From positions 144,462-208,461 of the forward strand of contig NZ_CAKTFO010000004.1 of NCBI RefSeq assembly GCF_934560975.1: 64,000 nucleotides of DNA, read 5' to 3'. A program made the position numbers and the translations under genes. Below the pieces are notes generated by a model that did no database searches, was not told the DNA's origin, and saw nothing but the letters and a program-made list of their open reading frames with translations. The stretch is from an uncultured Sphingomonas sp. GTDB lineage: Bacteria; Pseudomonadota; Alphaproteobacteria; Sphingomonadales; Sphingomonadaceae. This document shows, in pieces, positions 1 through 8,356 of this stretch (position 1 is its first letter; every line of letters begins with the position of its first letter).

Positions 1-2
1 AT

Positions 3-1058
3 CTGGTCGATTATCCCGGCAACGTCATCCTCGTGACCCACGACCGCTACTTCCTCGACAATGTGGTCGGCTGGGTGCTGGAACTCGATCGCGGTCGCGG
101 GCTGCCTTTCGAGGGTAATTATTCCAAGTGGCTGGAAGGCCGCGCCAAGCGGCTGGAGCAGGAAGAGCGCGAGGAAAAGGGCCGCCAGACGGCGATCGCG
201 CAGGAACTGGAATGGATCCGGCAGAGCCCCAAGGCACGCCAGACCAAGTCCAAGGCGCGCATCCGTGCGTTCGATGAGCTGGTCGAGAAGCAGGCGGATC
301 GTCGCCCCGATTCCGCGCAGATCCTGATCCAGATTCCCGAGCGGCTCGGCAACAAGGTGATCGAGGCCAGAGGCCTGACCAAGGCCTATGGCGACAAGCA
401 ATTGTTCAAGGGCCTGGATTTCGTGCTGCCGCCGGGCGGTATCGTCGGCGTGATCGGTCCCAACGGTGCCGGCAAGACCACCCTGTTCCGCCTTATCACC
501 GGTCAGGAAAAGCCGGATACGGGCGAGATCGACGTGGGGCCCACCGTGCGGCTGGGCTATGTCGACCAGAGCCGCGATCATCTCGATGCCAACAAGAATG
601 TCTGGGAAGAGGTTTCTGACGGCCTCGACCGCTTCACCTTCGGCAAGCATGACGTGTCGACCCGTGCCTATGTCGGTGCCTTCAACTTCAAGGGCCCCGA
701 CCAGCAGAAGCGTGTCGGCCAGCTTTCGGGCGGTGAGCGCAATCGCGTCCACATGGCCAAGATGCTGAAGGAGGGCGGCAACGTCCTGCTGCTCGACGAA
801 CCGACCAACGATCTGGACGTCGAGACGCTGCGCGCGCTGGAAGAGGCGCTGGAGAATTTCGCCGGTTGCGCCGTGGTCATCAGCCACGATCGCTTCTTCC
901 TCGATCGTCTGGCCACCCACATCCTGGCATTCGAGGGCGATGGCCATGTGGAATGGTTCGAGGGTAATTTCGAATCGTATGAGGAAGACAAGCGTCGTCG
1001 CCTGGGCGATGCGGCCGACCGGCCTGGTTCGGGCGCGCACAAGCGGCTGACCCGCTGA
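3..1058 (+). CDS. ettA: Energy-dependent translational throttle protein EttA (ABC-F ATPase), 5'-truncated
   Basis: This is the C-terminal 351 residues of an ABC-F ATPase; the first ATPase domain lies before the window. The fragment opens at the end of the first nucleotide-binding domain (VTHDRYFLDN). It continues through the charged P-site tRNA-interaction linker and the second domain, which has Walker A GPNGAGKTT (about 456-482), signature LSGGERNRV and Walker B VLLLDEPTNDLD. The linker (FEGNYSKWLE, then a Lys/Arg/Glu-rich helix) and the ending (FEGNFESYEEDKRRRLG) match EttA rather than Uup or YheS. In E. coli EttA binds the ribosomal E site and gates the first elongation step according to the ATP/ADP ratio. 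The reading frame is open from base 3, so the GTG at 33 is internal. Confidence 0.95.
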   Translation: MVDYPGNVILVTHDRYFLDNVVGWVLELDRGRGLPFEGNYSKWLEGRAKRLEQEEREEKGRQTAIAQELEWIRQSPKARQTKSKARIRAFDELVEKQADRRPDSAQILIQIPERLGNKVIEARGLTKAYGDKQLFKGLDFVLPPGGIVGVIGPNGAGKTTLFRLITGQEKPDTGEIDVGPTVRLGYVDQSRDHLDANKNVWEEVSDGLDRFTFGKHDVSTRAYVGAFNFKGPDQQKRVGQLSGGERNRVHMAKMLKEGGNVLLLDEPTNDLDVETLRALEEALENFAGCAVVISHDRFFLDRLATHILAFEGDGHVEWFEGNFESYEEDKRRRLGDAADRPGSGAHKRLTR

Positions 1059-1142
1059 TCCGTGTCACCGGCGACGGCGCAGCCCTGCGCGTCGCCGGTT
1101 GACGATCCGGTCGCGTCGCCTACGCTCCCGCGAGGAGGCGTG

Positions 1143-1568
1143 ATGGCGGAGACATTGTCCCAGTGGCTTGAGGCGGAGGGGATCGTCGCCAGCGAAGGGC
1201 CGGGCGCGATCGCGGACGTGGGCCGCGTACGGGCCCTGCTGATCGAAGCCGCCCAAGCTGGCGAGGCGATCAGCTATTCGGATCTGCTGGGGAAGCTGGG
1301 ACACCGCTTCACGCGTCCGAAGATGCGTGCCCTGTGTCGGACCCTGGATGCGGTAGACCAGGCCGCCGCCTTTGCCGGAGAGCCCGAACTGGCGGTGCTG
1401 GTGGTGCGGGAAACCGATCGCTTGCCCGGTCAGGGCTGGTGGACCGGATCATCGGAAATGCGGGGCTACAAGGGCGCATGGACCGGCGCGGAGCCGAGCG
1501 CCTTCGTTCGCGCGATCCAGCAGCGGGCCTTTACCTACTGGTCGGCCGGCGACGGTAGGTTTGGCTAA
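1143..1568 (+). CDS. Conserved sphingomonad hypothetical protein (141 aa)
   Basis: I do not know a function. I chose the ATG at 1143 over an upstream GTG at 1062 because GAGGAGG (1132-1138) sits 4 bases before it and the protein looks natural from there (MAETLSQWLEAEG). It is soluble, without signal peptide or membrane segment. A central block (SYSDLLGKLGHRFTRPKMRA) followed by ELAVLVVRETDRLPGQGWW resembles short sphingomonad proteins that, from memory, are sometimes labelled ribose-phosphate pyrophosphokinase. No PRPP-binding loop is visible, so I do not adopt that name. Its stop overlaps the stop of the convergent flavoprotein gene. Confidence 0.75.
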   Translation: MAETLSQWLEAEGIVASEGPGAIADVGRVRALLIEAAQAGEAISYSDLLGKLGHRFTRPKMRALCRTLDAVDQAAAFAGEPELAVLVVRETDRLPGQGWWTGSSEMRGYKGAWTGAEPSAFVRAIQQRAFTYWSAGDGRFG

Positions 1569-2740
1569 AGCGCGTGCGCCGCCGCCCAGCCGCTCGCCCA
1601 CGCCCACTGGAAATTGTAGCCGCCGAGCCACCCGGTCACGTCCACCGCCTCTCCGATGAAAAAGAGGCCGGGCAGCGACTTTGCGGCCATCGTCTTGGAG
1701 GAGAGGGCATCGACCGACACGCCGCCGACGGCAACCTCCGCTTTGGCGTAACCTTCCGTGCCGTTCGGGCGGAACTCCCAACCGGCAAGACGCCGCTCCA
1801 CCTCACGGAGGCGCGCGTCGCGCTGCTCGTCGAGCGGACCGGGCAGGGCGATGCGGTCCGCCAACGCCTCCGCCAGTCGGCCGGGCAAGAGGCCGGCGAG
1901 CAGCGACGCCAGGCTGATGCGCGGCCGGCTTCGCTTCATGTCGATCAGCCAGCCTTCGCAATGGTCGGGTAGGAAGTCGATCGCGATCGGTTGCCCATGC
2001 CGCCAGTAGGAGGAAACCTGGAGGATGGCCGGGCCGGAAAGGCCGCGATGGGTGAACAAGGCGGCCTCGCGAAAGCCGGTCCGGCCCGCCCTGGCGAGAA
2101 CCGGCGCGGACACGCCCGACAGCGACCGGAACAAGGCCTCATCCTGCGAAAGGGTGAGGGGGACAAGCGCTGGCCGCGGCTCCACTACCTTCAGGCCGAA
2201 CCGGCGGGCAAGGTCATAGGCGAAGCCGGTCGCGCCGATCTTGGGAATGGATGGGCCGCCGGTGGCGACCACCAGCGCCGGGGCCGTCGCGATGCCTTCG
2301 CGGTAGCAGACGGTGAACAGCCCGTCGGCATGGGAAAGCTCGCTGATCGGGGCGTTCAGCCGCAGAGTGGCCGCGCCCCTGGCGCATTCGTCCACCAGCA
2401 TGGCAACGACCTGCCGGGCCGAGCCGTCGCAGAACAGCTGGCCGAGCGTCTTTTCGTGCCAGGCAATGCCATGGCGTTCCACCATCGCGAGGAAGTCGGC
2501 CGGGGTGTAGCGATCCAGTGCCGAGCGCGCGAAATGCGGATTGCTGGAAAGGTAGCGATCGGGCGCGGTGTGCAGGTTGGTGAAGTTGCACCGCCCGCCG
2601 CCGGAGATCAGGATCTTCTTGCCCGGTTCGTCGGCATGGTCGATCACCAGCACGCGCCGGCCACGCTGGGCCGCGACGCCGGCGCACATCAGCCCGGCGC
2701 CGCCCGCCCCCAGGATGATCGCGTCGTAGCGATCGGTCAT
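1565..2740 (-). CDS. BaiN/HI0933-family NAD(P)/FAD-dependent oxidoreductase
   Basis: A flavoprotein of 391 residues. It has an N-terminal dinucleotide-binding motif (IILGAGGAGLMCA), the family signature GKKILISGGGRCNFTN near residue 45, and a C-terminal FAD-contact segment ending in GGYNFQWAWASGWAAA. This is the full layout of the HI0933/YhiN/BaiN group, whose physiological substrates are mostly unknown; BaiN itself was named for bile-acid reduction. I use the ATG at 2740 (MTDRYDAIILG); five extra codons are possible from 2755. It is convergent with the upstream small gene, and the two stop codons overlap. Confidence 0.88.
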   Translation of the reverse strand: MTDRYDAIILGAGGAGLMCAGVAAQRGRRVLVIDHADEPGKKILISGGGRCNFTNLHTAPDRYLSSNPHFARSALDRYTPADFLAMVERHGIAWHEKTLGQLFCDGSARQVVAMLVDECARGAATLRLNAPISELSHADGLFTVCYREGIATAPALVVATGGPSIPKIGATGFAYDLARRFGLKVVEPRPALVPLTLSQDEALFRSLSGVSAPVLARAGRTGFREAALFTHRGLSGPAILQVSSYWRHGQPIAIDFLPDHCEGWLIDMKRSRPRISLASLLAGLLPGRLAEALADRIALPGPLDEQRDARLREVERRLAGWEFRPNGTEGYAKAEVAVGGVSVDALSSKTMAAKSLPGLFFIGEAVDVTGWLGGYNFQWAWASGWAAAHAL

Positions 2741-2767
2741 GCCGCCCTGCCTCATCGCCCGTAACGC

Positions 2768-3403
2768 TCAATAGCCGGTGTAGCGGCCAGGACGGTGGAA
2801 GGTGATCAACACCCCGCTCATCGCCGCCGCGCTCACCGCCGACAGCAGCACCTGGGTCGGTGGCACCGCCAGCAGGGCGACCAACATGATGCAGCAGTCG
2901 ATGCCGAGCTGTGTCCGGCCCGCATTCCAGCCGCGCTTCTTCTGCAGCCACAATGTCAGCACGCCGGTGCCGCCGACTCCGGCCTGGTGCCGCGCAAGGC
3001 TGAGGATGCCCATGCCGATCACCGTTCCGCCGAACAAGGCGGCGAACAGCGGGTCGATAAAGGCGAAGCGGAGCAGGTGCGGCGCGAGCAACGAGAGCAG
3101 GGTCACCCCGCTGCTGACGATGATGGTCTTGATCATGAAGCCAGGCCCCATCGCCGCCCGGGCGAACAGGAAAAAGGGCAGGTTGATCAGGGTGAACAGC
3201 CAGCCGGGCGCTATCGGAAAGATGTAGGACAGGAGCAAAGCGACGCCTGCCACGCCGCCGGTGACCAACCCGGCCGCGTGCAGGCAGACGATGCCGAGCA
3301 CGATCAACGCCACGCCCACGATCATGGCATAGACGTCTTCGCCCTTGCTGTGGCGCTGCGGCCCTTGCTGGGTAAACAAGTCGGTATTGGGCGGCACTCG
3401 CAT
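2768..3403 (-). CDS. YitT-family (DUF161) membrane protein
   Basis: A protein of about 211 residues with five or six hydrophobic helices, including VALIVLGIVCLHAAGLVTGG, which fits the YitT membrane domain. A Gly-rich stretch follows (FGGTVIGMGI, then AGVGGTGVLTLWLQ), typical of the family. Most YitT proteins end in a soluble DUF2179 domain; this one stops after the membrane part, so it is the short form. Function is unproven. The start could be the ATG at 3403 (AAGGAG close upstream) or the one at 3424. It lies 27 bases upstream of the flavoprotein gene on the same strand, so the two may be co-transcribed. Confidence 0.8.
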   Translation of the reverse strand: MRVPPNTDLFTQQGPQRHSKGEDVYAMIVGVALIVLGIVCLHAAGLVTGGVAGVALLLSYIFPIAPGWLFTLINLPFFLFARAAMGPGFMIKTIIVSSGVTLLSLLAPHLLRFAFIDPLFAALFGGTVIGMGILSLARHQAGVGGTGVLTLWLQKKRGWNAGRTQLGIDCCIMLVALLAVPPTQVLLSAVSAAAMSGVLITFHRPGRYTGY

Positions 3404-3488
3404 TTCTCCTTCGCCGCCAGACATCCCTCGCCCGTTCGCCTTGTCAGCGATATCGCGTCATGCAATCGCCAAAGCGAAAGGTGGTGCC

Positions 3489-3935
3489 ATGGTCAAGATC
3501 ATGACGGGCGGATGCCAGTGCCGCCGGGTACGCTATTCGGTGCGGATCGACAGCGACGAGGCCTATCTGTGCCATTGCGCCATGTGCCGCCACGCGACCG
3601 GCGGCGCCTCCATCGCCTTTGTCAGCGTGGTGCTGGACGGCGTGGCCTGGCAAGGCGAACCCGCATGGTATCGCTCCTCGCCGATCGCGGAGCGGCCTTT
3701 CTGTGCGGCCTGTGGCACGCCCTTGGGCTTCCGGTTTGCGGAGAATGCCGAACGGATGGACCTGACCTTGGGTTCGTTCGACGATCCCCACGGCTTCCGG
3801 CCCGTGCACAATTATGCAACCGAAAGCATCCTGCCGGCATGGCAGGACACGTCGCATCTTCCGGGGCTCCGCTCGGACGAAAATGCGAGCGTGGTCGACA
3901 GATGGATGAAAAGTGTTGGCAAGCTCCCCGAATGA
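3489..3935 (+). CDS. GFA-family (glutathione-dependent formaldehyde-activating-like) zinc protein
   Basis: A protein of 148 residues with the cysteine pattern of the GFA/CENP-V fold: GGCQCRRVRYSV near the N terminus, CHCAMCRHATGG about 30 residues on, and FCAACGTPLGFRF later. These bind structural and catalytic zinc. The family includes glutathione-dependent formaldehyde-activating enzymes, but most bacterial members have no tested substrate. The start at 3489 is preceded by AAAGGTGG (3477-3484), and the first residues lead straight into the zinc motif. The last 23 bases overlap the next gene, suggesting coupled translation with the hydrolase. Confidence 0.88.
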   Translation: MVKIMTGGCQCRRVRYSVRIDSDEAYLCHCAMCRHATGGASIAFVSVVLDGVAWQGEPAWYRSSPIAERPFCAACGTPLGFRFAENAERMDLTLGSFDDPHGFRPVHNYATESILPAWQDTSHLPGLRSDENASVVDRWMKSVGKLPE

Positions 3936-4686
3936 CCTCCCGATCCACCATTTCCTGGGCCGGGATGGTGCCCAACTCGCCTATCGGGAAGTGGGCAGCG
4001 GCCGTCCGCTGATCCTGATTCACGGTCTGTTTTCCAACGGCTGGGTCAATTGGGTGCGGTATGGAACGGCGCAGCACATTGCGGATGCCGGCTTCCGCGT
4101 GATCATGCCGGACCTGCGCGGGCATGGGGCCAGCGCCGCACCGCACGACCCTGCCGCCTATCCGCCCGACATCCTGATGCGGGATGCGGAGGCGTTGGTC
4201 GATTACCTGCACCTGACCGATTATGACCTGGGCGGCTATTCGCTGGGCGGGCGCACGGTCGTTCGGATGCTGGCCAATGGCGCTAGCCCCCGTCGCGCGA
4301 TCGTCGCCGGCATGGGATTGCAGGGGCTGCATGACACCGGGCATCGCGCCGGCTTCTTTCGCGACGTTCTCAACAATGCCGGCACGCATCCGCGCGGATC
4401 GGGCGCGTGGCTAGCGGAAGGGTTCCTGAAGACCACCGGTGGCGATCCCGCCGCCATGCTGCCGCTGCTGGACAGCTTCGTGGATACGACAACGGCGGAA
4501 CTGGCCGGGATCGACATACCCGTGCTGGTGCTCAGCGGGCGGGAGGACCAGGACAATGGCTCGGCCGGCGAACTGGCGCAGGTGCTGCCGCAGGGGCGGC
4601 TATCCGAAATACCGGGCAATCACATGACGGCAGTGCTGCGCCCGGAACTGGGGAGCGAGATCGCGGCCTTCCTGCTCCGGGACTGA
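3913..4686 (+). CDS. Alpha/beta-fold hydrolase
   Basis: A hydrolase of 257 residues. Visible elements are the oxyanion-hole HG in LILIHGLFSNG, the nucleophile elbow GYSLGG, an acidic residue in LSGREDQDNG and a late catalytic His in GNHMTAV. Together these give a complete Ser-Asp-His triad. There is no signal peptide, so it is probably cytoplasmic. The TTG start at 3913 lies inside the end of the GFA gene, and no better in-frame start is seen before the hydrolase core. Substrate cannot be inferred; it could be an esterase or a C-C hydrolase. Confidence 0.85.
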   Translation: MLASSPNDLPIHHFLGRDGAQLAYREVGSGRPLILIHGLFSNGWVNWVRYGTAQHIADAGFRVIMPDLRGHGASAAPHDPAAYPPDILMRDAEALVDYLHLTDYDLGGYSLGGRTVVRMLANGASPRRAIVAGMGLQGLHDTGHRAGFFRDVLNNAGTHPRGSGAWLAEGFLKTTGGDPAAMLPLLDSFVDTTTAELAGIDIPVLVLSGREDQDNGSAGELAQVLPQGRLSEIPGNHMTAVLRPELGSEIAAFLLRD

Positions 4687-4746
4687 TCGGCCGCTTACTG
4701 TCCCGGGCCGGCAGCGGACTTTGCGGGAGAGGACGGGCGGTGGCAT

Positions 4747-4765
4747 GCCCGGCCTCACGCCGGGC
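4747..4765. terminator. Hairpin between convergent genes
   Basis: A perfect 7-bp stem (GCCCGGC / GCCGGGC) with a 5-base loop lies between the hydrolase stop (4686) and the stop of the convergent coiled-coil gene (4768). On the plus strand it is followed by CTTTACTT rather than a strong U tract, so it is a weak intrinsic terminator or mRNA 3'-end hairpin. Confidence 0.5.
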
Positions 4766-4767
4766 CT

Positions 4768-7047
4768 TTACTTGCGCAGCCGCTCGATCGCCTGGGCCAG
4801 CGCCACGTAGAGCTTGCCCGTATCGGAGGAGAGCATGGCCGTCGCCATCGACGTGCCTTCACGCACCGCCATCACCCGGCGGATCAGCGCCTCGAAATCA
4901 TGGATGTAGCGGTTGATCTGCTCGCGGAACTCGCTTTCCTCATTGTAACGCTGGACGATCGCGTTGCAGTCGGCGCGGTCGATCAGCTTCACCGCGCGCC
5001 GGGTGAAGATGCCGCGATCGCCGCGCAGATAGGCCTTCCACTCCTCGTCGCTGACCTCGTTGGAGAAGATCTTGGCGACGTCGATCGCGGTTGAATTGAG
5101 CGCCTCGATCAGCAGCCCGGTGGTGCGGGCGAAGCTCTGGTCGTCATGCCCCTCCGTATCCTGGGCGTTGGCATCGATCCGGCCCTGGATGGCGGTGGTC
5201 GTCTCGGCAATCGTCAACAATTGCCGCGACAGGCGCTCGGCGGCGGCGCGCGCGGCGTCGATCGCCTGTTCGGAGGCAGCTTCGATCGACGCCATTTCGG
5301 TCTTGCCCACTTCCGCGATCGCGGCGGTCAGGCTGCGGGTGGCCGACTCGCCGAGACGCTGCGCCACGCGCGGAATTGCGGACGACAAGGCGTCGCGCGC
5401 CTCTTCGGAGGCCTGGGCCGCCGTTTGCCGCACCTGATCCAGCACCTCGACCAGCCGGGTGGAAGCGCCATCGCTGAGGGTCGCCACCTCCGTGCTGGCG
5501 CGGCGGAGCATGTCCTCCAGCGATGCGGTATGCTGCTGCAATTGCCGGAGGCGGCTGTCCGCCTCGCCGCCGACCTCGCCCAATGCGGTGCGCTGACGAT
5601 CGAGCAAGGTATCGGCATCGGACAGGCGCTGGCTGATCTCGCCGGCGCTGCGTGCCAGTTCTTCCGTGCGTTGCCCCGCGGCGGAAATGGTTTGCAGGCT
5701 CTGTTCGGCATGCAGCCGGACGCGGGACAAAGCGGTGGGGATGGTGTCGCCCAGGGTCACGCCGGATGCATCAGCCTGGGTCCGCAACTGCGACACGCGG
5801 CCAAGCAGGGTTTCGGCGGTGTGGGCGCTGCCGCCCAATGTTCGGCCGACCGCCTCCGCATGTTCGGACAAAGTGACGATCGCCTCCGCCAGATCGGCCG
5901 TGTGCTCCGCGCCTTTGTCGCTCAAAGCGGCAAAGCGATCCTCGACCATGCCGATCGCCTGATCCAGCTGGCCGAGCAGCCCGCGTGCGGCAAGCTCCTG
6001 TCCGCGCAGCCCGGCGCCGATCCCGTCGACCCGCACCACCAGTTCGTCGATCCGCGCGCTCAAGGCCCGCAGCGCGTCATCGCCAGCACCGCTCAGCGCC
6101 GCCCGGCTCTGCTCCACCAGCGCGGTGAGGGCGCGGCTCTGCCCGGCGACGGCGTGGCGGGTTTCCTCCACGCCTTCCGTGACGGCGCCGAGCGCGGCAT
6201 CCACCGCGCGGCCCATCGTACCCGCTGCCTCCACGATCCGCTGGTCGGCGGCGGCGGCGCTTTCCTCGATCCGGTCGAGCTGGATGGTCAGGCGCGAACT
6301 GGCGGCGTTGCTGGCATCCCCAGCCGAGCGGGCGCGGCCCGCCAACTGTTCCAGCAATTGCGCGAGGCTGCGGGCGTGAGCGTCGGCCTCCGCCCCGCTG
6401 TTGCGCAGGCCATCGGCCATGGCGCGGGCGATCGCCTCCGCCTGCGGCAGATCGGACAGCAGGACCCCCAGGTCGGCACGCGCGGTGGCCGTGGCATCGT
6501 CCAGCGCGGCGGCGGTGCGGACAAACGCCTCGCCCTGCGCACCCAGGTCGGCGGCGGCCCGCGCGACGCGCGTTCCCGCATCCTGGCCGAGCCGCTGCAA
6601 CTCGCCGGCATGGGCGGCAAGCTCGCCTCGCGCCGCCGCGATATGGCGGTTGAGCCCGCCCAACGTGGCCTGCAACATGCGGGTATCGGCGCGGAGCTGC
6701 GCCGCCGCACGGCCATAGGCGCTCGCCTCGATCCCGCCGGTACGCAGCAGCAGGACGGCCAGTGCGGCCAATAAAGTGAGGGGAGCACTCGCCAGCCCGA
6801 TCCACGCCAGCAGGCGCAATGGCTGACCAGGCGCGTCCGGCGCCGCCAAAGCAAGCGCCCATGTCAGGCCGGCAACCCAGATCAGGGCGAGCAGGCCCAA
6901 CGCCGCCGCGACCCACAGGCCGCGCCGACCCTCCGGCGCGCCCGCATCGCTGTCGATCAGCTCCTGTGGCGCAAGGTCGGACGGTGCCGCCGTTTCGATC
7001 GGCGGCATGTCCACCCAATTCACCTGCACGCGTGCCCCCTGGTTCAT
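4768..7047 (-). CDS. Large membrane-anchored coiled-coil protein (TipN-like architecture)
   Basis: A protein of 759 residues with an unusual layout: a short acidic N terminus, two hydrophobic helices (about 44-69 and 77-101), then some 500 residues of Ala/Glu/Arg/Gln-rich heptad sequence, very probably coiled coil. The final 130 or so residues look folded and less repetitive (AIDVAKIFSNEVSDEEWKAY, later YIHDFEALIRRVMA). Two N-terminal membrane helices plus a giant cytoplasmic coiled coil resemble Caulobacter TipN, a polarity factor; this is an architectural analogy, not a proven homology. From memory, relatives in sphingomonads carry vague names such as ATPase, but no Walker motif is visible. 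It is divergent from the next gene, with the start codons under 100 bases apart. Confidence 0.75.
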   Translation of the reverse strand: MNQGARVQVNWVDMPPIETAAPSDLAPQELIDSDAGAPEGRRGLWVAAALGLLALIWVAGLTWALALAAPDAPGQPLRLLAWIGLASAPLTLLAALAVLLLRTGGIEASAYGRAAAQLRADTRMLQATLGGLNRHIAAARGELAAHAGELQRLGQDAGTRVARAAADLGAQGEAFVRTAAALDDATATARADLGVLLSDLPQAEAIARAMADGLRNSGAEADAHARSLAQLLEQLAGRARSAGDASNAASSRLTIQLDRIEESAAAADQRIVEAAGTMGRAVDAALGAVTEGVEETRHAVAGQSRALTALVEQSRAALSGAGDDALRALSARIDELVVRVDGIGAGLRGQELAARGLLGQLDQAIGMVEDRFAALSDKGAEHTADLAEAIVTLSEHAEAVGRTLGGSAHTAETLLGRVSQLRTQADASGVTLGDTIPTALSRVRLHAEQSLQTISAAGQRTEELARSAGEISQRLSDADTLLDRQRTALGEVGGEADSRLRQLQQHTASLEDMLRRASTEVATLSDGASTRLVEVLDQVRQTAAQASEEARDALSSAIPRVAQRLGESATRSLTAAIAEVGKTEMASIEAASEQAIDAARAAAERLSRQLLTIAETTTAIQGRIDANAQDTEGHDDQSFARTTGLLIEALNSTAIDVAKIFSNEVSDEEWKAYLRGDRGIFTRRAVKLIDRADCNAIVQRYNEESEFREQINRYIHDFEALIRRVMAVREGTSMATAMLSSDTGKLYVALAQAIERLRK

Positions 7048-7125
7048 GTCCCGTCTCTACCATCTTTGATCGCGCGCGGAAGCCGCGGCTTTGATTTCCT
7101 GACGGCGAGCTTTATCGGGACGTGG

Positions 7126-8304
7126 ATGGAGCAAGCGGCCCACGTATTGATCGGCGCCTATGACCCGGCGACCGCGCCGGGAGGCTTGCGAGGGCTGCTG
7201 CCGCTCGCCGGTACGCCCTTGATCGAGCATCAGGCGCGGCGGGCCGTCGCCGCCGGGGCGCAGCGGGTGCTGCTGCTGGTCGACGTTATTCCACCGGAAT
7301 TGCTGGAGGTGCTGGAGCGGCTGCGTGCCGACGGGATCGGCACCGCCCTGGTCGAGGGGATCGACCGCGTTGCCGAGGCGCTGATGCCCGCCGATCGCCT
7401 GCTGCTGCTGAGCGACGCCTGCCTGCCGGACGAGGCGCTGCTGCGCGAAACGCTGGCGCAGCCGGCCTGCACCGTCGCGATCCTGGCCGATGTGCCCGAA
7501 CATGCCATGTTCGAGCGGATCGACGCGGACACGCGCTGGGCCGGATTGGCGCTGGTCAATGGCGCGCATGTGGCGGAAACGGCTGCCATGCTGGGCAGTT
7601 GGGATCCCATCTCCACATTGCTCCGGCGCGCGGTGCAGCAGGATGCCGGACGGTTGGTGGCGGCGCACCCTCCGATCCTCGCCACCGATCCCTCGTCGCT
7701 GGCGGATGCGGAGCGGCAGATGGTCGCCGCCACCCGCAGCCTGCCTGGCGACTGGATCGGCCGCGCGCTGTTCCTGCCGCTGGAGGAGATCTTCGTACCG
7801 CTCCTGCTGGCGCGCCGGGTGGAGGCGCGGCCGCTCGCCTTGGCCGCCATGGCCATGGCGCTGGGTGGCGCGGGCATTGCCTGGGCAGGCTGGCGCTGGG
7901 CGGCCCTGCTGCTGTTGCTGCTGGCCGGTCCGATGGCGGCCATCACCAGGCGGTTGGCGCGCGTGCGCGATCGGCGTGGGCCCGTGCTGGACGCCGTGGC
8001 GGTGGTCCGGCCGGTGGCGGCCACCGTGGCGATCGCCGGGCTGGCCTATATGTTGTGGAGCATCGACCGCCAGTGGGGCTGGTGGGTGATAGCGGCGCTG
8101 GTTCCCGCCGCCATGCTGTTGCGATTGCCCGGACGATCACGCCCTTGGCTGGCGAGCGGCGACGGACTGATCTGGACGCTGCTGCCCTTCGCCCTGGCGG
8201 GTCAGTGGGGGTGGGGTCTCGCCGCCTCTGCCGCGTATAGCCTGGCTTCGTTCCTGTTCGTGCAAGGCGACGTGCTGCGCCGCATCGCCGCGGACGAAGC
8301 ATAA
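7126..8304 (+). CDS. Degenerate nucleotidyltransferase / CDP-alcohol phosphotransferase-like membrane protein
   Basis: A two-part protein of 392 residues. Residues 1-190 follow a sugar-nucleotidyltransferase pattern (LLPLAGTPLIEHQARRAV, then LLLLSDACLP) but lack the usual GxGxR...PK signature. Residues 208-390 hold several hydrophobic helices. They start with a segment like the N terminus of CDP-alcohol phosphotransferase domains (DWIGRALFLPLEEIF). Where those enzymes carry DGxxAR...GxxxDxxxD, this protein reads AGPMAAITRRLARVR, then GPVLDAVAV, losing most catalytic aspartates. The layout recalls inositol-phosphate cytidylyltransferase/DIPP synthase fusions, and I infer a pseudoenzyme descendant. 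The start could be the ATG at 7126 or a TTG at 7066. It faces the coiled-coil gene. Confidence 0.7.
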   Translation: MEQAAHVLIGAYDPATAPGGLRGLLPLAGTPLIEHQARRAVAAGAQRVLLLVDVIPPELLEVLERLRADGIGTALVEGIDRVAEALMPADRLLLLSDACLPDEALLRETLAQPACTVAILADVPEHAMFERIDADTRWAGLALVNGAHVAETAAMLGSWDPISTLLRRAVQQDAGRLVAAHPPILATDPSSLADAERQMVAATRSLPGDWIGRALFLPLEEIFVPLLLARRVEARPLALAAMAMALGGAGIAWAGWRWAALLLLLLAGPMAAITRRLARVRDRRGPVLDAVAVVRPVAATVAIAGLAYMLWSIDRQWGWWVIAALVPAAMLLRLPGRSRPWLASGDGLIWTLLPFALAGQWGWGLAASAAYSLASFLFVQGDVLRRIAADEA

Positions 8305-8306
8305 GG

Positions 8307-8331
8307 CAGGCGCCGGAGGCTCCGGCGCCTG
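8307..8331. terminator. Perfect 11-bp hairpin between convergent genes
   Basis: CAGGCGCCGGA and TCCGGCGCCTG flank a 3-base loop. It starts 3 bases after the stop of the upstream plus-strand gene and ends 25 bases before the stop of the convergent Cys-rich gene. No U tract is present, but location and stem strength suggest a bidirectional transcript end. Confidence 0.6.
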
Positions 8332-8356
8332 GTGGGAACATGGTGCAAGCCGGGTC

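Noticed and set aside
5146..6774. 542-codon plus-strand frame over the coiled-coil gene
   Set aside because: Mirror of the Ala/Glu/Arg-rich heptads; it has no ribosome site or recognisable motif.
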